Part shown: piece after piece, positions 16,216 to 23,310 of the stretch
How positions within the stretch are numbered: the first letter of the stretch is position 1
Layout of the letters: the number at the start of each line of letters is the position of its first letter
Source of the DNA: CAZBJJ01 sp964492245
GTDB taxonomy: Bacteria; Spirochaetota; Spirochaetia; Treponematales; Breznakiellaceae
Direction of reading: 5' to 3'
NCBI GenBank assembly: GCA_964492245.1
Contig: CAZBJJ010000004.1
Location: 16,432-80,431, forward strand
DNA: 64,000 nucleotides
Program-made: the position numbers and the translations under genes
Notes under the pieces: model-generated
The model's input: the letters and a program-made list of their open reading frames with translations, nothing else
The model's database searches: none
Told to the model about the DNA's origin: nothing

Positions 16216-17436
16216 ATGAATGTTTTTCCTAAATCTTCCCGTCTTAACGATGTCTGTTACGATATACGAGGGCCAGTATTGGACGAGGCCAGCCGGCTGG
16301 AGGCCGAAGGGCGACGGATACTCAAATTAAATATTGGGAATCCCGGTCTTTTTGGCTTTAATGCCCCCGACGAAATTGTCCACGATATTATAATAAATTT
16401 GCACAATGCACAGGGCTATAGCGATTCGAAGGGTATTTTTGCTGCCCGCAAAGCGGTAATGCACGATTTTCAGTCCAAGGGCATTATGGATGTAGAAATT
16501 GAAGATATTTATTTAGGCAATGGGGTAAGCGAGCTAATAATGATTGCCCTCAATGGCCTGCTAAACCCCGGCGACGAGGTTTTAATACCGGCCCCGGATT
16601 ATCCACTGTGGACGGCCGCGGCAAACCTGGCCGGGGGGCGGGCTGTGCATTATCTCTGCGATGAAAAATCCGATTGGCAACCAGATTTGCAGGATATTCG
16701 TCAAAAAATTACCGATCGCTGTAAGGCAATTGTGGTAATAAACCCGAATAACCCCACCGGTGCGGTGTATGAGCGCGATATATTGGAAGGTATTGCCGAA
16801 ATTGCTCGGGAAAAAAATCTTATTATCTTTGCAGATGAAATATACGATAGAATTCTCTACGACGATGCAAAGCATATTCCCATGGCCAGCATCGATCCCG
16901 AGCTCTTTGTTGTTACGCTCAATGGGCTTTCCAAGGCCTATAGATCGGCGGGTTTTCGCTCTGGCTGGATGGTTTTGTGTGGGGATAAAAAGGGGAAAGA
17001 GGGCTATATCGAGGGGCTGAATATGTTGGTAAATATGCGTCTCTGCGCCAATGTGCCTGCCCAGTATGCAATTCAGACAGCCTTAGGGGGCTATCAGTCG
17101 ATAAACGACCTTCTGCTTCCGGGCGGCCGTCTACGCGATCAGCGGGATGCAGCCTGCCAGCTTATCAATGACATTCCGGGGCTTTCGGTGGTCAAGCCGC
17201 GGGGGGCCCTCTATTGCTTTCCTAAAATTGATGTAGAAAAATTTGATATAAAAAACGACGAGGCCTTTGTACTGGACCTTTTGCGCTCTAAGCAAATACT
17301 TTTAGTACACGGCAGCGGTTTTAACTGGGCAGAGCCCGATCATTTTCGCGTGGTCTTCTTGCCCGATGTCGAAACATTAAAAACCGCCTTCGGTAAAATG
17401 GCCAGCTTTTTAGAGACCTATCGTCAAATAGGCTAA
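16216..17436 (+). CDS. Class I/II PLP aminotransferase, AlaA-like
   Basis: 406 residues. PLP motifs: NPNNPTGAVYE, FADEIYDRILYDD with Asp207, and Schiff-base Lys240 in LNGLSKAYRSAGFRSGW. The N-terminal segment LKLNIGNPGLFGF and the overall length fit the AlaA-type glutamate-pyruvate aminotransferases. It probably interconverts alanine and pyruvate with glutamate and 2-oxoglutarate; aspartate or other substrates cannot be excluded. AAGGAGG lies 7 bases before the ATG. Confidence 0.92.
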   Translation: MNVFPKSSRLNDVCYDIRGPVLDEASRLEAEGRRILKLNIGNPGLFGFNAPDEIVHDIIINLHNAQGYSDSKGIFAARKAVMHDFQSKGIMDVEIEDIYLGNGVSELIMIALNGLLNPGDEVLIPAPDYPLWTAAANLAGGRAVHYLCDEKSDWQPDLQDIRQKITDRCKAIVVINPNNPTGAVYERDILEGIAEIAREKNLIIFADEIYDRILYDDAKHIPMASIDPELFVVTLNGLSKAYRSAGFRSGWMVLCGDKKGKEGYIEGLNMLVNMRLCANVPAQYAIQTALGGYQSINDLLLPGGRLRDQRDAACQLINDIPGLSVVKPRGALYCFPKIDVEKFDIKNDEAFVLDLLRSKQILLVHGSGFNWAEPDHFRVVFLPDVETLKTAFGKMASFLETYRQIG

Positions 17437-17475
17437 AAAAAAGACGGTACGCCTGGACGTCGGATGCGCACCGTC
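17435..17475 (-). terminator. Terminator between convergent aminotransferase and DUF115 genes
   Basis: GACGGT-A-CGC pairs with GCG-C-ACCGTC (one mismatch) around a 13-base loop. On the minus strand the stem is followed by eight T residues (17442-17435), so it is a canonical terminator for the leftward DUF115/ftsI unit. It may also slow the rightward aminotransferase transcript. Confidence 0.8.
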
Positions 17476-17487
17476 AAATCTGTGGTG

Positions 17488-19308
17488 TTATTGCCACTTA
17501 TATAGAGTATCGACGTGCATAGGGGAATACTTAAATTTTTTTAATATGCGCTGGTGCCACATAGCAGATTTTCCCAGCTCCTGCCATAAATTTTGTAGAT
17601 AACGGAGGTGGTAGGCCAGTTTATCGGTTTCTTCGCCGACCAATTCCTGTAGTTCCTCGGTGCTGGGAAATAAAAAAGCTGCCACTTCTTTGGCAATTGG
17701 CGATTTTGTCAATTCTTCGCAGGCGTCGCTGGCAGTGAATGCTTGTTTTACAAGGTCTTCGGTGTTTTTGGCGGAAAAATCTGGGTCTTGGCTAGCTTTT
17801 TGTGCAAAATAGGCCTTTTTGCAAAGGCTTGCCGCCTTTGTGCAGGCCTCTGCCAGCTCTTTAAGGCTTTCTATCAGCCTTTTAAGGCTGGTTTCTAAGG
17901 CTGTCTGCCTCTGGGCTGCCTGAAATTTCCAGTTGCTGTCAATTTTGGCATATAATTGGTCTTTTTTCTTATCAATGTTCAAACGGGTTTTATCTAGGGC
18001 AAGAATATCGGCCGCGTTCATCGTTCCTAGGCCTTTAAGGGCCAGGCCCTCGCCCCCTAAAGAAAGGGTGGGGGTGCTTTTTGGCTCTTCGAAGGCGCGC
18101 TCGAACCACTGGGCATACACCAGCATTCGCTTGTCGCTGTAAAGGCTTTCGCCCCTTTGGGAGCGAACTTTTTGCATTAAAGGGGAATGGAGGGTTTTAA
18201 AGTTTGCGCTTTCGAAGGGGGCTAAGCGCTGCGATACCTGTTGTCCAACTTCTTCAAAGCGCGCGCCCTTGCTGTGGGTTTGGCCCCTGGGATATGCTAA
18301 ATCCAGGCCAAGGGCAATAATCCTTTTTGCCCCCAATAGCCGACAAAAGTCCCAGGCAGTGGTGGCCACTGAACCACCGGCTGCCAGTTCTCCTTTATAG
18401 TCGATAAGTCTTTCTAGATAACTCCCCAGGGGAAATAGCGAAGAAAAAAGAAAGGCTCTGGCCCAGCGGCGGCGAAAAAGGCTGGGCCAAAGGGCCACCT
18501 CGCCAATCAATGTACAAAGACCGGTGTCGACATAGTCCACATGGCGGGAATTCCAGTACTGGGGATCCACTGCCAGTACGAAGTCGGGAATACAGTTAAC
18601 GCGCATACAGCTACTTAAGGCGGTATCCACTGCCACAAGTACTGAGCGCTCTCGCAGCCTAGGTAAAAGCGCGAGCTGGCTATCTAAGGAGGGGCCAGCG
18701 GCGATGAGCAGTATATCTTCGCCCTTAAAAAGATTGTATAGCCACCGGACCCCTGGGAGCTTGGCGATAAGCCCTGCATTTTGCACCGTATTCGAGACCC
18801 AGCGCTGGGCGAACTTTGCCTTGGTTGCCCTATTGGTTTTTTCGCGGGTCCAAACAAGATCGATGAGCTTTTTTTGTTTTTCATACCATTTTTGATGGCG
18901 CGAGAATAGATTTTGATTGACAAAGGTCTGCACCAAACTAGCCTGCCTTGGCAAAAGTGAAGCTAGTTTATCCTCGTTATCGGGGCCAATGAGGTAGACA
19001 TGTCGATGGGAGAGGGTCGCCTGTAAATTCCTGCTTGCTACCGCAATATCTACCAGGGCGGCATCCGCTTCCAGTATGATTATTTGCCAGTCTTCCAAGG
19101 CCGAAAGGGCAAAGTGCTGTATTAATGCTTCCGGCAAATAGCCCAGGCCAAGGCCATAGACAAGGACGCAGGAGACATTCTCTTTTAAACCCTGGATAGA
19201 CCTTTGCGCCTCCCGCTGCGGGTCCATTCTCGAATGAATGTATTTGCCATCTATGCGCAGGCTGGGGTGGCCACTGGAAGTTTGAATAATTTCGAAGGCT
19301 GACTTCAC
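17488..19308 (-). CDS. DUF115/MptE-like motility-associated protein (Maf-type glycosyltransferase family), paralogue 1
   Basis: 606 residues. The central DUF115 domain is recognised by LLIAAGPSLDSQLALLP, VDTALSSCMRVNCIPDFVLA, VDPQYWNSRHVDY and IIALGLDLAYPRGQTHSKG. Such proteins include flagellin glycosylation factors (Maf/PseE type) of polarly flagellated bacteria and are multi-copy in treponemes. The N-terminal 190 residues form a Rossmann-like region (VSCVLVYGLGLGYLPEAL) and the C-terminus is helical. The GTG start overlaps the ftsI stop by one base (TAGTG), so it is co-translated with the PBP gene. Two more paralogues lie at 56-59 kb. Confidence 0.85.
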   Translation of the reverse strand: MKSAFEIIQTSSGHPSLRIDGKYIHSRMDPQREAQRSIQGLKENVSCVLVYGLGLGYLPEALIQHFALSALEDWQIIILEADAALVDIAVASRNLQATLSHRHVYLIGPDNEDKLASLLPRQASLVQTFVNQNLFSRHQKWYEKQKKLIDLVWTREKTNRATKAKFAQRWVSNTVQNAGLIAKLPGVRWLYNLFKGEDILLIAAGPSLDSQLALLPRLRERSVLVAVDTALSSCMRVNCIPDFVLAVDPQYWNSRHVDYVDTGLCTLIGEVALWPSLFRRRWARAFLFSSLFPLGSYLERLIDYKGELAAGGSVATTAWDFCRLLGAKRIIALGLDLAYPRGQTHSKGARFEEVGQQVSQRLAPFESANFKTLHSPLMQKVRSQRGESLYSDKRMLVYAQWFERAFEEPKSTPTLSLGGEGLALKGLGTMNAADILALDKTRLNIDKKKDQLYAKIDSNWKFQAAQRQTALETSLKRLIESLKELAEACTKAASLCKKAYFAQKASQDPDFSAKNTEDLVKQAFTASDACEELTKSPIAKEVAAFLFPSTEELQELVGEETDKLAYHLRYLQNLWQELGKSAMWHQRILKKFKYSPMHVDTLYKWQ

Positions 19309-21206
19309 TACTCGAGCTCCAGAATAATTTCCATCCCTTCGGTAATGGCTGTTCCGGCCTCGGGGAATTGGCGCAGTACCCAGCCATTGCCATATATTTT
19401 AAGGTCAATGCCCTGGTGTGCAAATAGGGGAAGGAGCTGTTTTTTGGACATCCCGGTAAAATCTGGCAACTGGTCCCCAATTTTTAGGGCTTCGGTTGTT
19501 TTAAGCACAATTGTTCCCGGATGTTCAAGGCGCAGGCTTTTGCCCCGCTCAATCCCCAGGTAGTCGATAATTAAATCGGCAGCCTCTCCCACATCGGGGG
19601 CCGAAATTATACTGCCATGTATTGAACTGCCCTTTGGCTTTACCACTGCCTGGTATATAATCAGCTCTGGCTTATCCGCAGGATAAAAGGCAATGCAGCT
19701 GGCAATATAATCTGTTTTTGAATAGGTTCCAGTCTTCGGGTCTATAATTTGAGCTGTGCCTGTTTTTACACCGGTGCGAACATCCTCGATATTGGCCCGG
19801 CGACCGGTACCGCGGGGGGCCACCGACTGTTCCAGACTTTTTAATATGGTATTTGCCACCTGTTTAGAGACAACCTGGCGCAGGGCCTCGCTGGGAAAAT
19901 CCTTTTCCACTCTGCCATTTGGAGCGACAATAGATTTTACAAATTTCGGCTTAATAAGCAGTCCCTCATTGGCAATTGCCGTCGCCGCCTGCATTATTTG
20001 AATAGGCGAGGTGGCAATTTCCTGCCCAAAGGCAATGGTGGGCTTTGAACGCAAAGACCAGTCCTTCGGGGACCTTAAATAGCCAATAGATTCGCCACTC
20101 AATCCTATTCCCGTGCGCTGGCCAAAGCCAAAATCGAGAATTATGCGGTAAAAATCATCGGTGGCAACCCTATCGGCGGCCAAGGCGGTGCCCACATTGC
20201 AGGAATAGGCAATTATTTCGGGCAGTTTTACCCACCCGTGGGGGGAGACGCAGCCGAGCCGTATTATTTCTCCACTGGCGGTCTTGCGTTCGTAGCTGCC
20301 ATCGCAGTAAAAGGAGGTGTTGGCATCTATGCCGCCCAATTCCAAAACGGCTGCCAGCGAAAATATTTTAAAGACCGAGCCCGGCTCGAAGGCAAGGGTG
20401 GTAATTCTATTGATACGCTGAAAATCGGTGGAGCTTCTTAAAAAATTGGGGTCAAAATCGGGGAGGGAGACCCAGGCAAGAATTTCTCCATTTGTGCTGT
20501 TCATTGCCAGCATAACTATAGATTCGGCATTGTTTGTTACCATGGACCGCCGGCATATTTGCTCCAAATCGTACTGGATTTTGGCATTTATGGTCAGTTT
20601 TAATTGGCTGCCAAACTGCCTGCCATCCGTTGGGTATAAATCGCGGTCGAAGGCCAATTCTGCGCCGCCCAAGCCCCGATTGTCATCGCCCACATAGCCA
20701 ATAATATGGGCTGCCAGATGGCCTTCGGGGTAAATGCGCCCCGAGACCTCTTCTATACCCACTCCCGGCAAATTTCCCTGCTGCTGGGCCTCCTGTATTA
20801 AAAGCCTGGTCTTTTGGTCAACTCTTTTTTTTATGTATAAAAAATCGCTTGCCGATTGCTCAATGCGTTCGGTTAGGGCAATTGCATCTTCGTCGATAAA
20901 ATGGGGAATGGCCTGTAGCGCAAGGACTAGGGCGGGGATATCGCGCACATCTGGCTTCCAAAGGCTAATATTTGCCAGGCTTTGATCCATTGCCAAAATA
21001 CGGCCCTCGGCATCTAAAATGGGGCCCCGCTCAATTTTTTTTATCTCCTGTCTTGTAAAATGTTCTTCTTTTTGCAACATCAGTTTGCCATAGTGAACGG
21101 CGATGAGCAATAGAAATAGGGCCTGCATGCCAAATAGGGCCAGTAATCGCCAGCGGCGGGGATAGGCTTTTTGCTCTGTTGTTTTTATATAGGGTGAATT
21201 GTTCAT
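19308..21206 (-). CDS. ftsI: FtsI-type penicillin-binding protein (transpeptidase) with PASTA domain
   Basis: 632 residues. One membrane anchor near residues 21-40 (LLALFGMQALFLLLIAV). Pedestal domain 55-200, then transpeptidase with S277-V-F-K280 (FEPGSVFKIFSL), S335-C-N337 and K481-T-G-T484. A C-terminal PASTA domain covers about 573-632 (KIGDQLPDFTGMSKKQLLPL). It cross-links septal peptidoglycan. PASTA fusions are common in Gram-positive PBPs and in spirochaete FtsI. The start overlaps the lepB stop (ATGA). Division-specific FtsI and a related class B PBP cannot be told apart by sequence alone. Confidence 0.92.
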   Translation of the reverse strand: MNNSPYIKTTEQKAYPRRWRLLALFGMQALFLLLIAVHYGKLMLQKEEHFTRQEIKKIERGPILDAEGRILAMDQSLANISLWKPDVRDIPALVLALQAIPHFIDEDAIALTERIEQSASDFLYIKKRVDQKTRLLIQEAQQQGNLPGVGIEEVSGRIYPEGHLAAHIIGYVGDDNRGLGGAELAFDRDLYPTDGRQFGSQLKLTINAKIQYDLEQICRRSMVTNNAESIVMLAMNSTNGEILAWVSLPDFDPNFLRSSTDFQRINRITTLAFEPGSVFKIFSLAAVLELGGIDANTSFYCDGSYERKTASGEIIRLGCVSPHGWVKLPEIIAYSCNVGTALAADRVATDDFYRIILDFGFGQRTGIGLSGESIGYLRSPKDWSLRSKPTIAFGQEIATSPIQIMQAATAIANEGLLIKPKFVKSIVAPNGRVEKDFPSEALRQVVSKQVANTILKSLEQSVAPRGTGRRANIEDVRTGVKTGTAQIIDPKTGTYSKTDYIASCIAFYPADKPELIIYQAVVKPKGSSIHGSIISAPDVGEAADLIIDYLGIERGKSLRLEHPGTIVLKTTEALKIGDQLPDFTGMSKKQLLPLFAHQGIDLKIYGNGWVLRQFPEAGTAITEGMEIILELE

Positions 21207-21637
21207 TTTTTACCCATCAGTTTACCATAAATTTTTTCTATATTGATTGGTCCATAGGAGCGAGAATCCCAAGATTCTGCGGAGTTGTCCCCAAGCACGA
21301 GGATACTGCCCTTAGGGGGGCGGTCCATTATTTGGGATTCAGTGTCGGCGGTAAGGACGCATCTTTTTACGGCAAATCTATTGTCCGGGGCTATAAAAAC
21401 AAGGATGTCCCCTACTTGAGGCTCTGCCCAGCGAAAAAGATGCTTTTTAAAAAAGGGGACCTGCAGGCCATAGGCAAGCTTGTTTATCAAAATAATGCTT
21501 CCTTCTTTAATAGTTGGCTCCATGGAGTGGCCTTCGGCGATCATAATATCAAAAAAAAATAATTTTGTTAGCAAGGCAAGAAAAAAAGCGAGCGAGACGG
21601 GCAATAATAGACTTGTTTTCTCTGGCGTATATTTCAT
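21203..21637 (-). CDS. lepB: Signal peptidase I (short form)
   Basis: 144 residues from the ATG at 21637; the 31-codon upstream extension lies across the promoter. One N-terminal membrane segment (residues 8-30), catalytic Ser38 in GHSMEPT and Lys91 in RFAVKRC, then the box GDNSAESWDSRSYGPI. It is much smaller than E. coli LepB but has all catalytic boxes. It removes signal peptides on the outer face of the cytoplasmic membrane. It heads the lepB-ftsI-DUF115 unit. The promoter leaves only 8 bases between the -10 box and the ATG. Confidence 0.93.
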   Translation of the reverse strand: MKYTPEKTSLLLPVSLAFFLALLTKLFFFDIMIAEGHSMEPTIKEGSIILINKLAYGLQVPFFKKHLFRWAEPQVGDILVFIAPDNRFAVKRCVLTADTESQIMDRPPKGSILVLGDNSAESWDSRSYGPINIEKIYGKLMGKK

Positions 21638-21645
21638 AAAGCTTG

Positions 21646-21674
21646 AGTATAATGCCAAGAGCGCTTTATGTCGA
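21646..21674 (-). promoter_or_regulatory. Leaderless-type promoter of lepB-ftsI-DUF115
   Basis: On the minus strand TCGACA (21674-21669), 17 bases, TATACT (21651-21646), 8 bases before the ATG. On the opposite strand the same position reads TATAAT (21648-21653), a possible -10 box for the divergent LysM-peptidase gene, so the two promoters may interleave. Confidence 0.5.
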
Positions 21675-21685
21675 TAAACTAAGAT

Positions 21686-22816
21686 ATGCAAGAGATACTT
21701 AAAACACAGCGTGTGCTCCGTCGATCGCAAAACAGTACGTTAGCAAAAAAATCCCTGTTGGCAACTGCAAAGCGTATACAGGGCCGCCAGCCAAGACCTT
21801 CGGAGCAAACCTTACCTCTTCGTCAGCGCATACCTTTTTTAACTTTTGTATTAAAAAAAACCAGCGTTTTGCGCATACTTGTGCTCGCCAGTGGCATTGC
21901 CCTGTCAATTGCCCTATTGGCCCTCGTTTTTTATATAAATAATCAAAAAATACCTTCGCTTGTCTCTGCCGATATGGGGGGGGCTGGAAGCATCCCCTGG
22001 CAACAAGCAATGGCCGGCTTTGTGGGAATTGCACAGGATAGCACCTTGGCTTTGGAGGATGGCAGCGGTTTAAGGCTGGATATTTCGGAATCGTTTCATT
22101 GGGAGATCTATACCGTTAAAGCGGGGGAAACCGTCTCTGCCATTGCGGCGAGAAATGGCCTGTCTATAGATTCAATTATAAGTTTGAATAAACTTACCAA
22201 TGTTAAAAGGCTCTATGCTGGTCAGAAAATTAAGATTCCCAATATGGATGGCATTGTCCATACGGTTCTTCGGGGAGAAAACTTAGAGAAAATTGCAAAA
22301 ACGCAGGGAGTGCCCATGGAGGCAATTTTAGATGCCAACGATTTAGATACCGATGTACTGGCAATTGGGGCATCTCTGTTTATTCCCGGCGCCCATATGA
22401 AAAAAGACGAATTAAAAATGGCCCTCGGGGAGTTGTTTATATACCCCGTAATTGGTCGGCTTTCCTCTACCTTTGGCTGGCGCAACGATCCCTTTACCGG
22501 GGCGCGGAGTTTTCACAATGGCATTGATATTGCGCGCCCACAGGGTACGCTGATAAAGGCGGGAATGGATGGCCGGGTTTCGGCAGTGGGGACAAGTGCA
22601 GTTTTTGGGAATTATGTCATTATTACTCATAGTTCGGGTTTTCAGACCCTGTATGGGCATATGTATACCCGTACGGTCAAACAGGGGCAGTGGGTCTTAC
22701 AGGGCAGTGGTATTGGCACGGTTGGCTCGACGGGGAGAAGTACTGGCCCCCATGTCCACTATTCAATTTATAAAAATGGTATGGCTATAGATCCAATGCA
22801 ATTTTTGGCGCGATAG
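21686..22816 (+). CDS. LysM-M23 peptidoglycan endopeptidase family protein, membrane anchored
   Basis: 376 residues. A basic N-terminal cytoplasmic tail, one membrane segment near 61-84, LysM repeats near 140-185 (YTVKAGETVSAIAARNGLS) and 190-235 (HTVLRGENLEKIAKTQGVP), and an M23 domain from about 253. Zinc ligands His277 and Asp281 (HNGIDIA) and His356/His358 (GPHVHYS) are present, so the enzyme is probably active. It should cleave peptide cross-links in the periplasm. There is no Shine-Dalgarno site near the ATG. It is divergent from lepB. Confidence 0.93.
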   Translation: MQEILKTQRVLRRSQNSTLAKKSLLATAKRIQGRQPRPSEQTLPLRQRIPFLTFVLKKTSVLRILVLASGIALSIALLALVFYINNQKIPSLVSADMGGAGSIPWQQAMAGFVGIAQDSTLALEDGSGLRLDISESFHWEIYTVKAGETVSAIAARNGLSIDSIISLNKLTNVKRLYAGQKIKIPNMDGIVHTVLRGENLEKIAKTQGVPMEAILDANDLDTDVLAIGASLFIPGAHMKKDELKMALGELFIYPVIGRLSSTFGWRNDPFTGARSFHNGIDIARPQGTLIKAGMDGRVSAVGTSAVFGNYVIITHSSGFQTLYGHMYTRTVKQGQWVLQGSGIGTVGSTGRSTGPHVHYSIYKNGMAIDPMQFLAR

Positions 22817-22826
22817 GGGTACATTG

Positions 22827-22855
22827 AATTATTAAAAGAATAAAATAATTTTTAC
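22827..22855 (+). terminator. AT-rich hairpin terminator after the LysM-M23 gene
   Basis: AATTATT (22827-22833) pairs with AATAATT (22844-22850) over a 10-base loop and is followed by TTT. The stem is weak and A/T only, but it stands just before the promoter at 22861. Confidence 0.4.
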
Positions 22856-22860
22856 AAGAA

Positions 22861-22890
22861 TTTACTTGTGTATAAAGACTTGTTTATGAT
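22861..22890 (+). promoter_or_regulatory. Promoter of the small exported peptide/zinc-ribbon/deacetylase unit
   Basis: TTTACT (22861-22866), 18 bases, TATGAT (22885-22890), followed by about 26 bases with GGGGGAG before the ATG at 22917. It would drive the short peptide gene and probably the two genes behind it. Confidence 0.55.
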
Positions 22891-22916
22891 ATTGTTTACT
22901 TAACCCGGGGGAGTAA

Positions 22917-23036
22917 ATGAAGAAATTGGTATTAATATTAGTAGCATTAATAGCAGCAGTAACTTTTATACGCGCATATCAAATACCAGAGGGCAGTTTA
23001 AGTAATACTATCCTCGAAGCAGGGGTAAATTTTTAA
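22917..23036 (+). CDS. 39-residue exported peptide (hypothetical)
   Basis: A short open frame with a good start context: GGGGGAG, four bases, ATG, behind its own promoter. The product begins MKKLVLILVALIAAVTFIRA, a textbook signal peptide or membrane anchor ending near Ala20, followed by 19 residues (YQIPEGSLSNTILEAGVNF). It ends 3 bases before the zinc-ribbon gene. No homologue is recognised. If cleaved, the mature peptide would be under 20 residues; otherwise it is a small membrane protein. Confidence 0.6.
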   Translation: MKKLVLILVALIAAVTFIRAYQIPEGSLSNTILEAGVNF

Positions 23037-23039
23037 TCT

Positions 23040-23273
23040 ATGTCTTGTGCATATTGCGGAATCAGCCTAGATATTCTCTTTGTATATTGTCCCTATTGTG
23101 GAAAAAAAATTGATAAAAACAACAGCTTTGCCCGACTGGCTATGAGACAGTCATCGACTGAAAGTATAGAAAAACACGAAAAATATCGCAAAGAGCTGAA
23201 CGAGCTCGATGCCCATTTAGCCAGTCTTGAACAGGAATTAGATAGAGTCTTAGCGCTGGTATTGCCATCATAA
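23040..23273 (+). CDS. Small zinc-ribbon coiled-coil protein
   Basis: 77 residues. An N-terminal zinc ribbon with two cysteine pairs (CAYC at residues 3-6 and CPYC at 17-20), then a charged helix (SIEKHEKYRKELNELDAHLA, then SLEQELDRVL) that should form a coiled coil. The architecture suggests a small adaptor protein; no function can be assigned. It is 3 bases after the peptide gene and 37 bases before the deacetylase-like gene. Confidence 0.7.
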   Translation: MSCAYCGISLDILFVYCPYCGKKIDKNNSFARLAMRQSSTESIEKHEKYRKELNELDAHLASLEQELDRVLALVLPS

Positions 23274-23310
23274 AATGGGAGATTGCGGAAGATAATTCAG
23301 GAGGGATAGT

